A stretch of DNA of 64,000 nucleotides from Alteromonas macleodii ATCC 27126 (lineage in GTDB: Bacteria; Pseudomonadota; Gammaproteobacteria; Enterobacterales; Alteromonadaceae): NCBI RefSeq assembly GCF_000172635.2, contig NC_018632.1:682001-746000 (forward strand), read 5' to 3'. Numbering within the stretch: the first letter of the stretch is position 1; every line of letters starts with the position of its first letter. Of this stretch, positions 56,095 through 64,000 are shown piece after piece. Below the pieces are notes generated by a model, which was not told the DNA's origin, did not search any database, and saw only the letters and a list, made by a program, of their open reading frames with translations. Position numbers and translations under genes: made by a program.

Positions 56095-57816
56095 ATGATT
56101 TTGCCTATTGTTCGCCGTGAGGTTACCGGCGCCTCGCTTAGTTCCGACTTACATCCTGTTATCGATAGAATTTATCGCGGTCGTAATATTGCGAATTTAG
56201 ATGACTTGGAGAATGGTCTAAAAGGGCTAACACACTTCAATGTCTTGAAGGGGATGCCGCAGGCCGCGCAAATTCTCGCTGATGCTGTTGTGCAAAATAA
56301 ACGTATTATTATTGTGGGCGATTTTGATGCCGACGGAGCAACCAGTACATCGGTATGTATATTGGCGCTTCGAGCCATGGGCTATCACAACGTTGATTTT
56401 CTTGTACCTAACCGCTTTGACTTTGGTTACGGACTTAGCGTGCCTATTGTGGATGAAGCTGCCAAACAGGGGGCAGAGGTTATTGTCACAGTGGACAATG
56501 GCATTTCCTGTATTGACGGTGTGACCCATGCAAAGTCGTTGGGAATGCAGGTTGTTGTTACCGATCACCATTTGCCAGGCGATGTTCTACCTCCTGCTGA
56601 TGCGATAGTAAATCCTAACCAACCTGGCTGTGAATTCCCTTCTAAAAATTTGGCTGGGGTTGGCGTTGCCTTTTACATCATGCTAGCACTTAAAGCCGAG
56701 TTACAGCAGCAAGGGCATTTTGAAAGAGCGGGAGTAGCGCCACCAAACCTAGCGTCGCTACTTGATATTGTTGCGGTTGGCACCGTGGCCGATGTAGTAG
56801 TGCTTGATAAAAACAACCGAATTTTAGTTCATCAAGGCCTTCAGCGCATTCGGGCGGGTAAGTGTCGACCTGGCATTAAAGCATTGGTCGAAGTAGCGAA
56901 TCGCGATTGCGCTCACTTAACCTCAACTGACTTAGGCTTTGTGGTTGGGCCAAGGCTTAATGCCGCGGGTCGATTAGACGACATGTCGCAAGGCATTGCG
57001 TGCTTGTTGGAAGATGAAACCATTCAAGCGCGAATGATCGCTGCGGAACTCGATGCGCTTAATAAAGAACGCCGTGAAATTGAGACCGGCATGAAAGCGC
57101 AAGCAGAAACCGTGCTAGAGCAAATGGCGCTGGATGAAGGCGATATGCCAAGCGCACTGGTGGTTTATCGCGAAGACTTTCACCAAGGGGTTATTGGTAT
57201 TGTGGCAGGGCGTTTGAAAGAAAAGTACCTTAAGCCCGTTATTGCTTTTGCCCATCAAGACGACGAGATCATTAAAGGTTCGGCACGCTCAATTCCCGGC
57301 GTGCACATTCGCGATGTACTTGATGAAGTTAATACGCGCTACCCTGGCGTTATCGAAAAATTTGGCGGGCATGCCATGGCCGCTGGATTAAGCTTGCCCG
57401 TAGCTAAGCTTCAAGACTTCGAGCAGGCTTTTGTTGATATTGCGCGAGCGCACATGGCAAAGCTTGATGGAAATCATGCTTTACTTTCCGACGGTGACTT
57501 GTCATCGAAAGAGCTGTGTTTACCCTTTGCGCATTTACTGCGTCAAGCAGGTCCGTTTGGACAGGGCTTTGAATCACCGCTATTCGATGGTGAATTTGCA
57601 CTACTTGACCAGCGCTTAGTTGGCCAAAAGCACTTAAAAATGGTGTTAAAAAGTGACGGTGCTAACGAGGTCGATGCTATTGCGTTTAACGTTGATTTAA
57701 AATCATGGCCGAATGCCATGGTCAAACGCGTGCATATTGCCTATCGGCTCGATATCAACGTATTTCGCGGTCAGGAAACCGTGCAACTTATTGTAGAGCA
57801 AATAGAAGCGCGTTAG
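56095..57816 (+). CDS. recJ: Single-stranded-DNA-specific exonuclease RecJ
   Basis: RecJ is a 5'-3' exonuclease of the DHH family working in RecF-pathway recombination and mismatch repair. The 573-residue protein shows IVGDFDADGATST, VTVDNGIS, VTDHHLPG, NAAGRLDDM and the DHHA1 part with FGGHAMAAGLSL. E. coli RecJ is 577 residues, so it is full length. Unlike in E. coli, prfB does not follow; a small unknown gene and recO come next. Confidence 0.95.
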   Translation: MILPIVRREVTGASLSSDLHPVIDRIYRGRNIANLDDLENGLKGLTHFNVLKGMPQAAQILADAVVQNKRIIIVGDFDADGATSTSVCILALRAMGYHNVDFLVPNRFDFGYGLSVPIVDEAAKQGAEVIVTVDNGISCIDGVTHAKSLGMQVVVTDHHLPGDVLPPADAIVNPNQPGCEFPSKNLAGVGVAFYIMLALKAELQQQGHFERAGVAPPNLASLLDIVAVGTVADVVVLDKNNRILVHQGLQRIRAGKCRPGIKALVEVANRDCAHLTSTDLGFVVGPRLNAAGRLDDMSQGIACLLEDETIQARMIAAELDALNKERREIETGMKAQAETVLEQMALDEGDMPSALVVYREDFHQGVIGIVAGRLKEKYLKPVIAFAHQDDEIIKGSARSIPGVHIRDVLDEVNTRYPGVIEKFGGHAMAAGLSLPVAKLQDFEQAFVDIARAHMAKLDGNHALLSDGDLSSKELCLPFAHLLRQAGPFGQGFESPLFDGEFALLDQRLVGQKHLKMVLKSDGANEVDAIAFNVDLKSWPNAMVKRVHIAYRLDINVFRGQETVQLIVEQIEAR

Positions 57817-57899
57817 CAGGAGCGAGTTCACACGCAGACGGATGGCCAGTAAGCCTAACGAGCAATAAGCCTAAAGTTGTGTAAAAAAAGGGGGCAAAG

Positions 57900-58181
57900 G
57901 TGAAAAGCGAAAGACAAAAGCTGGTGGATAAGCATAGTCAGCTGAATCAAACCGACAATGCAAAAGTGATTTCCCACGTTCAGCGAGAAGAGAAAGAAAG
58001 AGACTGGATTCGCCACACCATTATGCTAGAAGGTATTGATGTCCCTTTTATCTATCGGCGTAAACAGCAATACCAAAGCTTAAAAGGCGCGCGAGTGAAC
58101 GTAACCTACTATCGCCACGTTGAAGAGGTGGCTGGCATTGAGTTTGAAACCATGAAAGTGGTACGAATTAAGCGCAGCTGA
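57900..58181 (+). CDS. Small conserved-looking protein of unknown function between recJ and recO
   Basis: The 93-residue basic/acidic protein starts at GTG (57900) with AAAGGGGGC upstream. It has no signal peptide or membrane segment. The sequence is rich in charged residues in the first half (ERDWIRHTIMLEGIDVPFIY) and ends in a short beta-rich part. I do not recognise the family. Its in-line position 83 bp after recJ and 55 bp before recO suggests co-expression with repair genes. Confidence 0.65.
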   Translation: MKSERQKLVDKHSQLNQTDNAKVISHVQREEKERDWIRHTIMLEGIDVPFIYRRKQQYQSLKGARVNVTYYRHVEEVAGIEFETMKVVRIKRS

Positions 58182-58236
58182 TATTAACGTTGCCAGCGGT
58201 AACACTTTGGCCACAATCAAAACACAGTGAACAACA

Positions 58237-58950
58237 ATGAATAATGAATGGTTAAATGCCTATGTACTGCATAGACGCCCTTACAGGGAGACCAGCTATA
58301 TTGTTGACTTTTTTACCCTAGAAGAAGGGCGTGTTAGTGCCGTGGCGAAAGGGGTAAAAAACAGCAAATCAGATAAGAAAAGCCTGCTTCAACCTTTTCA
58401 GCATCTTCGCTTACAGTTAAGCGGAAAGTCGGAGTTAAAAAATTTACGTCACGTTGAAAGTGTTTCACCCTCCATCAATCTTGTGGGAACGGCGTTATTT
58501 TGCGCCATGTACGTTAACGAACTAACTAATCGTGTTATGCCGGCGGGGCTTGCCAGCGATGGCGTTCACAACGCTTATGAAAATGCGCTGCTGTCCCTTC
58601 GCGATGAGTGCGACATAGAAGTGACCTTGCGACAGTTCGAATTTGCACTGCTTGACGAAATGGGGCTACTGCCCGACTTTACTACTGACGTAGAATACGA
58701 AATGCCCATAGAAGAAACAGGCAGCTATAACTTTCAGATAGATGCGGGCTTTGTGCCTATTCCCGAAGATATGGCTGGTCCCCGCGGTATGCGAGGATTT
58801 CCCGGACAAGCGCTGCTTAGTTTGTCACAGGGGGAGTTTACGCCGCTAAGTAAAAAAGTGGCTAAGGTGCTTTGCCGTGACTTGCTGAAACCGCTAATTG
58901 GTGAAAAGCCACTTAAAAGCCGCGAGCTTTTTATGCCCAAGCCGCGGTAA
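58237..58950 (+). CDS. recO: DNA repair protein RecO
   Basis: RecO works with RecR and RecF to load RecA on SSB-coated gaps. The 237-residue protein has the N-terminal OB fold (AYVLHRRPYRETSYIVDFFT, GRVSAVAKGVKNSKSDKKSLLQPF) and a helical C-terminal domain ending in LIGEKPLKSRELF. It has no zinc-finger cysteine cluster, as in other gammaproteobacterial RecO. It precedes pdxJ and acpS as in E. coli. Confidence 0.94.
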   Translation: MNNEWLNAYVLHRRPYRETSYIVDFFTLEEGRVSAVAKGVKNSKSDKKSLLQPFQHLRLQLSGKSELKNLRHVESVSPSINLVGTALFCAMYVNELTNRVMPAGLASDGVHNAYENALLSLRDECDIEVTLRQFEFALLDEMGLLPDFTTDVEYEMPIEETGSYNFQIDAGFVPIPEDMAGPRGMRGFPGQALLSLSQGEFTPLSKKVAKVLCRDLLKPLIGEKPLKSRELFMPKPR

Positions 58951-59010
58951 TAGCATTAAATTATTTTCTCTTAACTCAAACGCTTAATAAGCACGTTCTA
59001 CAAAAAAATT

Positions 59011-59052
59011 TGCTACAATTGCGACTTTCCTTAAAAGGGTATTTTTACCCTT
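59011..59052 (+). promoter_or_regulatory. Possible extended -10 promoter and 5' hairpin before pdxJ
   Basis: TGCTACAAT at 59011-59019 fits an extended -10 (TGn plus TACAAT). A stem-loop AAGGGTA/TACCCTT follows at about 59035-59052, close to the expected transcript start. It would drive pdxJ-acpS independently of recO. Confidence 0.4.
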
Positions 59053-59115
59053 AAAGCAACGTATTAAACAGGAAGAGCAGACCTCTTCTATCGCTCTTAC
59101 AGGCTAGGTGGTGAA

Positions 59116-59853
59116 ATGAGCACGATTTTATTAGGCGTTAACATCGACCATATTGCAACGCTACGCAATGCGCGTGGTACGCATTACCCAGATCCAGTGC
59201 ACGCAGCGGATATTGCCGAGCGTGCAGGTGCAGACGGCATTACGGTTCATTTGCGTGAAGACCGCCGCCATATTAAAGACCGCGATGTACGCATTTTAGC
59301 GCAGACCATAAATACCCGCCTAAATCTGGAAATGGCGGTAACCGAAGAAATGCTAGCAATTGCAGAAGAGGTAAAGCCTGTTTTTTGCTGCCTAGTACCA
59401 GAAAAGCGCGAAGAGCTGACTACCGAAGGTGGTCTTGATGTGGCTGGGAATTTTGAGAACATCAAAGCGGCGTGTGAGCGACTCGCTAATGCGAACATTT
59501 TGGTGTCGTTATTTATTGATGCAGACAAAGCGCAAATTGACGCGGCAGCAGCATGTAACGCTCCTTACATCGAAATTCATACAGGCCAATATGCAGAAGC
59601 CACCAGCGAAGAAGAGCAGCATAAAGAGCTAGCGCGTTTAGTTGAAGGTATCGAGTACGCCGATAGCTTAGGGCTTAAAGTGAATGCCGGTCATGGCTTG
59701 CACTATCACAATGTTAAGCCTATTGCGGCTATCCCTCAGTTAATCGAACTTAATATTGGCCACGCTATTATTGCTCGCGCCGCGTTTGATGGCCTTCATA
59801 CGGCTGTAGCTGATATGCGTAAACTTATGCTTGAAGCGCGAGCGGGCATTTAA
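59116..59853 (+). CDS. pdxJ: Pyridoxine 5'-phosphate synthase PdxJ
   Basis: PdxJ joins deoxyxylulose 5-phosphate with the PdxA product to make pyridoxine 5'-phosphate. The 245-residue TIM-barrel starts with [16 protein letters not shown] and has [46 protein letters not shown] and [12 protein letters not shown]. These are all family signatures. It is linked to acpS by 27 bp. Confidence 0.96.
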   Translation: MSTILLGVNIDHIATLRNARGTHYPDPVHAADIAERAGADGITVHLREDRRHIKDRDVRILAQTINTRLNLEMAVTEEMLAIAEEVKPVFCCLVPEKREELTTEGGLDVAGNFENIKAACERLANANILVSLFIDADKAQIDAAAACNAPYIEIHTGQYAEATSEEEQHKELARLVEGIEYADSLGLKVNAGHGLHYHNVKPIAAIPQLIELNIGHAIIARAAFDGLHTAVADMRKLMLEARAGI

Positions 59854-59880
59854 CCTTAAATTCAAAAGGGTGCAGATAAC

Positions 59881-60261
59881 GTGGCGATTGCAGGGCTAGG
59901 TACTGACATTGTAGAGATAGCGCGACTTGGTAAGGGCGACGGTGCTAATGAGCGTTTGGCCAAGCGAGTACTTACGCCTGCCGAGTGGCAGCAGTTCAGC
60001 GAACACGGTACGCCAGTTCGCTTCTTAGCCAAACGTTTTGCCGCCAAGGAAGCGGCAGTGAAGGCCCTTGGTACAGGGATTGGAAACGGGATCAGCTGGC
60101 AGCATATAGAAGTGCGCAATAACGATTTAGGTGCGCCAGAGCTTCATTTTTCTGGCGAGTTTGCCGCAATGTGCAAAAACCGAGGTATCACGCGAAGCGT
60201 GGTCAGTATTTCAGATGAGCAGCATTATGCTGTCGCCACCGTTATACTAGAGTCTGAATAG
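59881..60261 (+). CDS. acpS: Holo-[acyl-carrier-protein] synthase AcpS
   Basis: AcpS transfers 4'-phosphopantetheine from CoA to acyl carrier protein. The 126-residue protein starts at GTG with AGLGTDIVEIARL (metal Asp) and contains RFLAKRFAAKEAAVKALGTG, the second metal Glu region. The order recO-pdxJ-acpS is conserved in gammaproteobacteria. Confidence 0.95.
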   Translation: MAIAGLGTDIVEIARLGKGDGANERLAKRVLTPAEWQQFSEHGTPVRFLAKRFAAKEAAVKALGTGIGNGISWQHIEVRNNDLGAPELHFSGEFAAMCKNRGITRSVVSISDEQHYAVATVILESE

Positions 60262-60362
60262 AGCAACTGCCCCTAACCCACTTAGGCAACTTCTATTTGG
60301 TGAGCGCGCGCAAGAAGCTCTACTAACATCAAACCACGTAAAGCAAGTAACCGGAGTCACAC

Positions 60363-61823
60363 TTGGCAAACCTTTTTAAACAATCTCGCAGCAAGCAAAA
60401 AGGCAAAACGTCGCTTACTGAGCGTGGCGCTTCAAAAAAAGGGAATGCCAGAGCCAACGCGCAGGTCGCAGGACTTCGATTTGGGAAAAGCAAAAATGCA
60501 GCGGATACCAGTGAAAGTCAAAACCCTAACACGGTCACCATTGAAGATTTAGACTGGATGGGCAATGGCGTAGTGCGCGGCAATCCGATGGTATTTGTTG
60601 AAGGTGCCCTTGTAGGAGAAACCTGCGACATAGAGGTGGTATCTAGCAAAAAGAAAGTCATTAACGCCAGGGCGACAAACATTCATTCGCCAAGTGATGC
60701 AAGACAAGCGCCTTTTTGCCCTGTGTTTGATGCATGTGGTGGGTGTCAGCTACAGCACATAAAGCCTGACGCAGCCCTTGAGCAACGTGACCGTGCTCTT
60801 AAAGTGATGATGGAACGCCAGCTTTCAATGAAGCCACACGTTTGGCAAGCACCTTTAGCAGGTCCTCGCCCTCAATATCGCAGAAAAGCAAGGCTGGCTA
60901 TAGATGCCCGCAACCCCAATCAAATTAAGTTGGGCTTTCGTGAAGCAAATAGCAGTAACGTTATCAATGCAGAAACCTGCCCAATACTGGTCGACCCGCT
61001 ATCTAAACTTATTGGCCCTTTACGAGATGCGCTTACAGGGTTTGAGTCAGCGCGTCATATTGGACATATCAGCCTTATTGCAGGCGACAACACCTCGCAT
61101 CTTGTTATTAAACACACCAAAGCCCTTGAAGCTGAGCTTATTGATGCAGTGAGCGAATTGGTGAACACGAGTTCATCAGTTGGTGTCTGCGGTATTGAAT
61201 TAAAGCTTGAAAATAAGCAGGCGCAAATTCGCAGTGTGGGCCGTGGTACTGATATGGTGATGAACACGGTAAATAGCTGCTCGATTTCACCTAGTGCTAA
61301 CGACTTTATTCAAATTAATAAAGTGGTTAACGAAAAAATGGTTAATCAGGCAATAGGTTGGCTAAACCCAGAGCCCAACGAGCGTGTTGCCGATTGGTTT
61401 AGCGGGCTGGGCAATTTTACTTTACCTATTGCTAAGTTAGGTGCAAAGGTCCAGGCGGTAGAAGGTGTGGCAGAGATGGTGCGCCGCGCCAAAGACAATG
61501 CACAGCAACAGGGCATTGAAAATGTAGAGTGGCTGCATTTAGATTTGGCTGATAAGACCAACGTCGAGGCTTCATTACAGCTGGGCTTTGATAAGGTACT
61601 ACTCGACCCCTCAAGAGAAGGGGCGTTGACCGTTTGTCATGCGCTTGTAAAAGCACTACCAAAAACGATAGTGTATGTTTCTTGCAACCCAAGTACGTTT
61701 TCTAGAGACGCGAAGGTGTTGATAGACGGAGGTTATGAAATGGAAAAAGCGGGCGTAGCAGAAATGTTCCCCTTCACCCATCACATGGAAATGATGGCCT
61801 TGTTTACGCGAAAGCAGCAGTAA
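60363..61823 (+). CDS. rlmD: 23S rRNA (uracil-1939-C5)-methyltransferase RlmD
   Basis: The 486-residue protein starts at TTG (60363) with CGGAG six bases upstream. It has an N-terminal basic extension, a TRAM domain (about 55-110), four cysteines for a [4Fe-4S] cluster beginning in FCPVFDACGGC, a SAM-binding fold (DWFSGLGNFTLPIA) and the catalytic Cys in VSCNPSTF. It methylates U1939 of 23S rRNA. The extension makes it longer than E. coli RlmD (433). relA follows by 12 bp, as in E. coli. Confidence 0.93.
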   Translation: MANLFKQSRSKQKGKTSLTERGASKKGNARANAQVAGLRFGKSKNAADTSESQNPNTVTIEDLDWMGNGVVRGNPMVFVEGALVGETCDIEVVSSKKKVINARATNIHSPSDARQAPFCPVFDACGGCQLQHIKPDAALEQRDRALKVMMERQLSMKPHVWQAPLAGPRPQYRRKARLAIDARNPNQIKLGFREANSSNVINAETCPILVDPLSKLIGPLRDALTGFESARHIGHISLIAGDNTSHLVIKHTKALEAELIDAVSELVNTSSSVGVCGIELKLENKQAQIRSVGRGTDMVMNTVNSCSISPSANDFIQINKVVNEKMVNQAIGWLNPEPNERVADWFSGLGNFTLPIAKLGAKVQAVEGVAEMVRRAKDNAQQQGIENVEWLHLDLADKTNVEASLQLGFDKVLLDPSREGALTVCHALVKALPKTIVYVSCNPSTFSRDAKVLIDGGYEMEKAGVAEMFPFTHHMEMMALFTRKQQ

Positions 61824-61835
61824 CGAGTAAAGGAT

Positions 61836-64000
61836 ATGGTATCGACAAGAAAGGTCCACCAAGCCGACCGACCACCCTTTGAAGCGTGGTTAGATAGCCT
61901 TGAGTTAAGTGCAGAAACAAAAGAAAAACTAAGTGCAGTGTCATCTATTCCCGAGCGACTGTTGGTTGGTCAGGAAATGGTTGAGATTTTGTGTCAGCTC
62001 AATATGGATGACGCAACGCTTCAGGCAGCCTTGGTTTTTCCATATTGCGAACAGCACGCCTTAAGTGAAGACGATATTTATGAAGAATTCGGCGGGGAAA
62101 TACGCGATTTGATCGTTGGCGTGCGCCGAATGGATGCCATCAAGTCGCTACATGCGCGTAAAGTAAAAGGCTCTGGCTTTGCAGAAAAGTCGGACGAACA
62201 GCACATAGACAGTATTCGTCGTATGCTGCTTGCGATGGTAGAAGACGTGCGTGCCGTTGTGATCAAAATGGCAGAACGCATTTGTGCATTGCAACAGGTT
62301 AAAAAAGCCGACGAAGAAACCCGCGTTATGGTGGCCCGCGAATGCGCTAGCATCTATGCGCCATTGGCAAACCGTTTGGGCATTGGCCAGTTAAAGTGGG
62401 AGCTTGAAGACCTTGCGTTTCGCTATCTACACCCCATCACCTACAAGCAAATAGCTCATCAGCTTGACGGCAAGCGCCGAGAGCGTGCCGAGTACATAGA
62501 AACCATAGTAGGCGACTTGCAAGGCTTGCTTGATAGCGAAGAAATTCGCGCAGAGGTTTACGGCCGTCCTAAGCACATATTCAGCATTTGGAAAAAAATG
62601 CAGAAAAAGCGCCTTACGTTTGAGCAGCTTTTTGATATTCGTGCGGTGCGTATTATTGCCGAGCGACTTCAAGACTGTTACGCGGCGCTTGGTACGGTTC
62701 ACGCCAGCTATAAGCACCTACCGAACGAATTCGACGACTACATTGCAACCCCAAAACCTAACGGTTACCAGTCTATTCACACGGTTATCGTGGGGCCTGA
62801 AGGGAAGTCGGTAGAGATTCAAATTCGCACGCAGAAAATGCATCAGGATGCAGAATTGGGTGTGGCTGCTCACTGGAAATATAAAGAGGGCAGTACGGGC
62901 AAGCAGTCAGGCTATGACGAGCGTATAAACTGGCTTCGTCGCATATTAGCGTGGCAAGAGGAAGTGGCCGAATCTGGCGATTTAGTTGAAGAACTTCGCA
63001 GCCAGGTGTTTGACGATAGGGTGTATGTGTTCACACCCAAAGGCGATGTTATTGACCTTCCCCAAGGCGCTACACCGCTTGATTTTGCTTACTACATTCA
63101 CAGTAACGTGGGACATCGTTGTATTGGCGCAAAAGTGAATGGGCGAATAGTGCCTTTCACTTATTTACTGCAAAGTGGCGATCAGATAGAAGTGCTCACC
63201 GGAAAAGAGCCAAACCCAAGCCGCGACTGGATGCACCCAGGACTTGGCTATGTGCATTCATCACGGGCGCGTGCCACTATCCATTCCTTCTTTAAAAAGC
63301 AGGACAGAGATAAAAACCTTGCTGCCGGTAAAGAGCTGCTAGAACGCGAACTTCAGCGTGCCCACTTACCTGCCAAAGTACCCAATGAGGCATTTGAGAA
63401 GTTTAACTTACAAACCCTCGATGACTTGTACACTGCGGTAGGTGCCGGTGATGTGCGCGTTATGCAGGTGATTAATTTTATTCATCATTTGCAGGAGCCC
63501 CCAGCCCCAGAACCCGAAATTAGCCCTAAGGTTAAAACGCGCAAAACTGCTGCCGGATCAGGCAAAAAAGATGCAGTGGTAGTGCAGGGCGTGGGTCACT
63601 TAATGAGCCAGCTGGCGAACTGCTGTAAGCCGGTACCAGGCGAAGCAATTTTAGGCTATATCACACAAGGCCGTGGTGTAAGCGTTCATAAAGAAAGCTG
63701 CGACCAGCTGCAACACTTGTTGTCACAACACCCTGAGCGTCAAATAGAAGTGAATTGGTCACAAGAGCTTAAAGTGGGCTTTGAGACAGGCATAGATATA
63801 TTCTGTCACGATAGAACTGGCCTGTTGCGAGATATTACTACGGTATTGGCGAATGAAAACGTGCCGCTTTTAGGCGTGAACAGCCTAAGTGATAAAAATA
63901 GACAGACGGCGCTTATCACCATTTCGATAGAGGTGCACGATCTCGACACCGTATCAAAAGTGTTAACCCGATTGCGACAGCTTAAAGGCGTGACTGATGC
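61836..64000 (+). CDS. relA: GTP pyrophosphokinase RelA, partial at 3' end
   Basis: RelA makes (p)ppGpp on stalled ribosomes. The frame is open from the ATG at 61836 (AAAGGA upstream) to the window edge, 721 codons, so probably only ~20 residues are missing compared with E. coli (744). The hydrolase-like domain is inactive: the HD position reads FPYCEQ. The synthetase has GRPKHIFSIWKKM, LFDIRAVRII, KPNGYQSIHTV, VEIQIRTQKMHQDAELG and AAHWKYKEG. TGS (VYVFTPKGDVIDLP), the zinc-finger-like region with NCCKPVPGE, and ACT follow. Lack of the HD motif rules out SpoT. Confidence 0.95.
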   Translation, partial: MVSTRKVHQADRPPFEAWLDSLELSAETKEKLSAVSSIPERLLVGQEMVEILCQLNMDDATLQAALVFPYCEQHALSEDDIYEEFGGEIRDLIVGVRRMDAIKSLHARKVKGSGFAEKSDEQHIDSIRRMLLAMVEDVRAVVIKMAERICALQQVKKADEETRVMVARECASIYAPLANRLGIGQLKWELEDLAFRYLHPITYKQIAHQLDGKRRERAEYIETIVGDLQGLLDSEEIRAEVYGRPKHIFSIWKKMQKKRLTFEQLFDIRAVRIIAERLQDCYAALGTVHASYKHLPNEFDDYIATPKPNGYQSIHTVIVGPEGKSVEIQIRTQKMHQDAELGVAAHWKYKEGSTGKQSGYDERINWLRRILAWQEEVAESGDLVEELRSQVFDDRVYVFTPKGDVIDLPQGATPLDFAYYIHSNVGHRCIGAKVNGRIVPFTYLLQSGDQIEVLTGKEPNPSRDWMHPGLGYVHSSRARATIHSFFKKQDRDKNLAAGKELLERELQRAHLPAKVPNEAFEKFNLQTLDDLYTAVGAGDVRVMQVINFIHHLQEPPAPEPEISPKVKTRKTAAGSGKKDAVVVQGVGHLMSQLANCCKPVPGEAILGYITQGRGVSVHKESCDQLQHLLSQHPERQIEVNWSQELKVGFETGIDIFCHDRTGLLRDITTVLANENVPLLGVNSLSDKNRQTALITISIEVHDLDTVSKVLTRLRQLKGVTD

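Noticed and set aside
61836..64000. SpoT instead of RelA
   Set aside because: The HD hydrolase motif is replaced (FPYCEQ) and the gene follows rlmD, which is the relA position in gammaproteobacteria.

Overview
The window looks like a chromosomal segment of a marine gammaproteobacterium, most likely Alteromonas or a close relative (Alteromonadaceae). This rests on the lptD-surA-pdxA-rsmA-apaG-apaH order, divergent djlA, the xerD-dsbC-recJ and recO-pdxJ-acpS blocks, a rlmD-relA pair, and a TonB2/TtpC-type energy system. The assignment is from recognised protein families and gene order, not from a database search. No rRNA, tRNA, CRISPR array, prophage or complete insertion sequence was seen.

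Layout. 1-3.7 kb: end of an HDOD protein, a BenE-type transporter with a divergent XRE-cupin regulator, and rdgC. 3.8-22.1 kb: a phosphate-starvation block. It holds a sensor kinase divergent from phoB-phoR, a PstS-like binding protein, a prolyl-4-hydroxylase-like dioxygenase, a very large lipoprotein of three tandem repeats, a TonB-dependent receptor, and a complete DUF3450-TtpC-ExbB-ExbD-TonB-TPR operon. Three Pho-box-like sites sit in front of phoB, the lipoprotein gene and the TonB operon, so the outer-membrane receptor and its energy source appear to be under PhoB control. This is the best candidate for an undescribed system. 22.1-26.1 kb: an HD-GYP response regulator and a frameshifted hybrid kinase. 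26-38 kb: acyl-CoA ligase, a membrane protein, a sugar dehydrogenase, an AcnB-family aconitase of unusual type, a hybrid kinase, an esterase-TPR protein, a small lipoprotein and a secreted ATP-dependent DNA ligase. Two small repeat elements interrupt this region. 38-46 kb: canonical acnB, a DUF192 protein, lysC, a SOUL protein and a chemoreceptor. 46-64 kb: conserved housekeeping genes for outer-membrane biogenesis, vitamin B6, rRNA methylation, disulfide isomerisation, recombination and the stringent response; relA runs off the end.

Two genes, the hybrid kinase (23251-26129) and xerD (53854-54779), are broken by the same event: a run of five A where six would keep the frame, both in the context G-AAA-AAG-A. 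They are either homopolymer errors or lesions in the sequence, or, less likely, -1 frameshifting sites.

How the genes work together: PhoR/PhoB would sense low phosphate and switch on the lipoprotein, the receptor and the TonB2 complex. The predicted outcome is active import of a phosphorus-containing compound across the outer membrane. The substrate is unknown.
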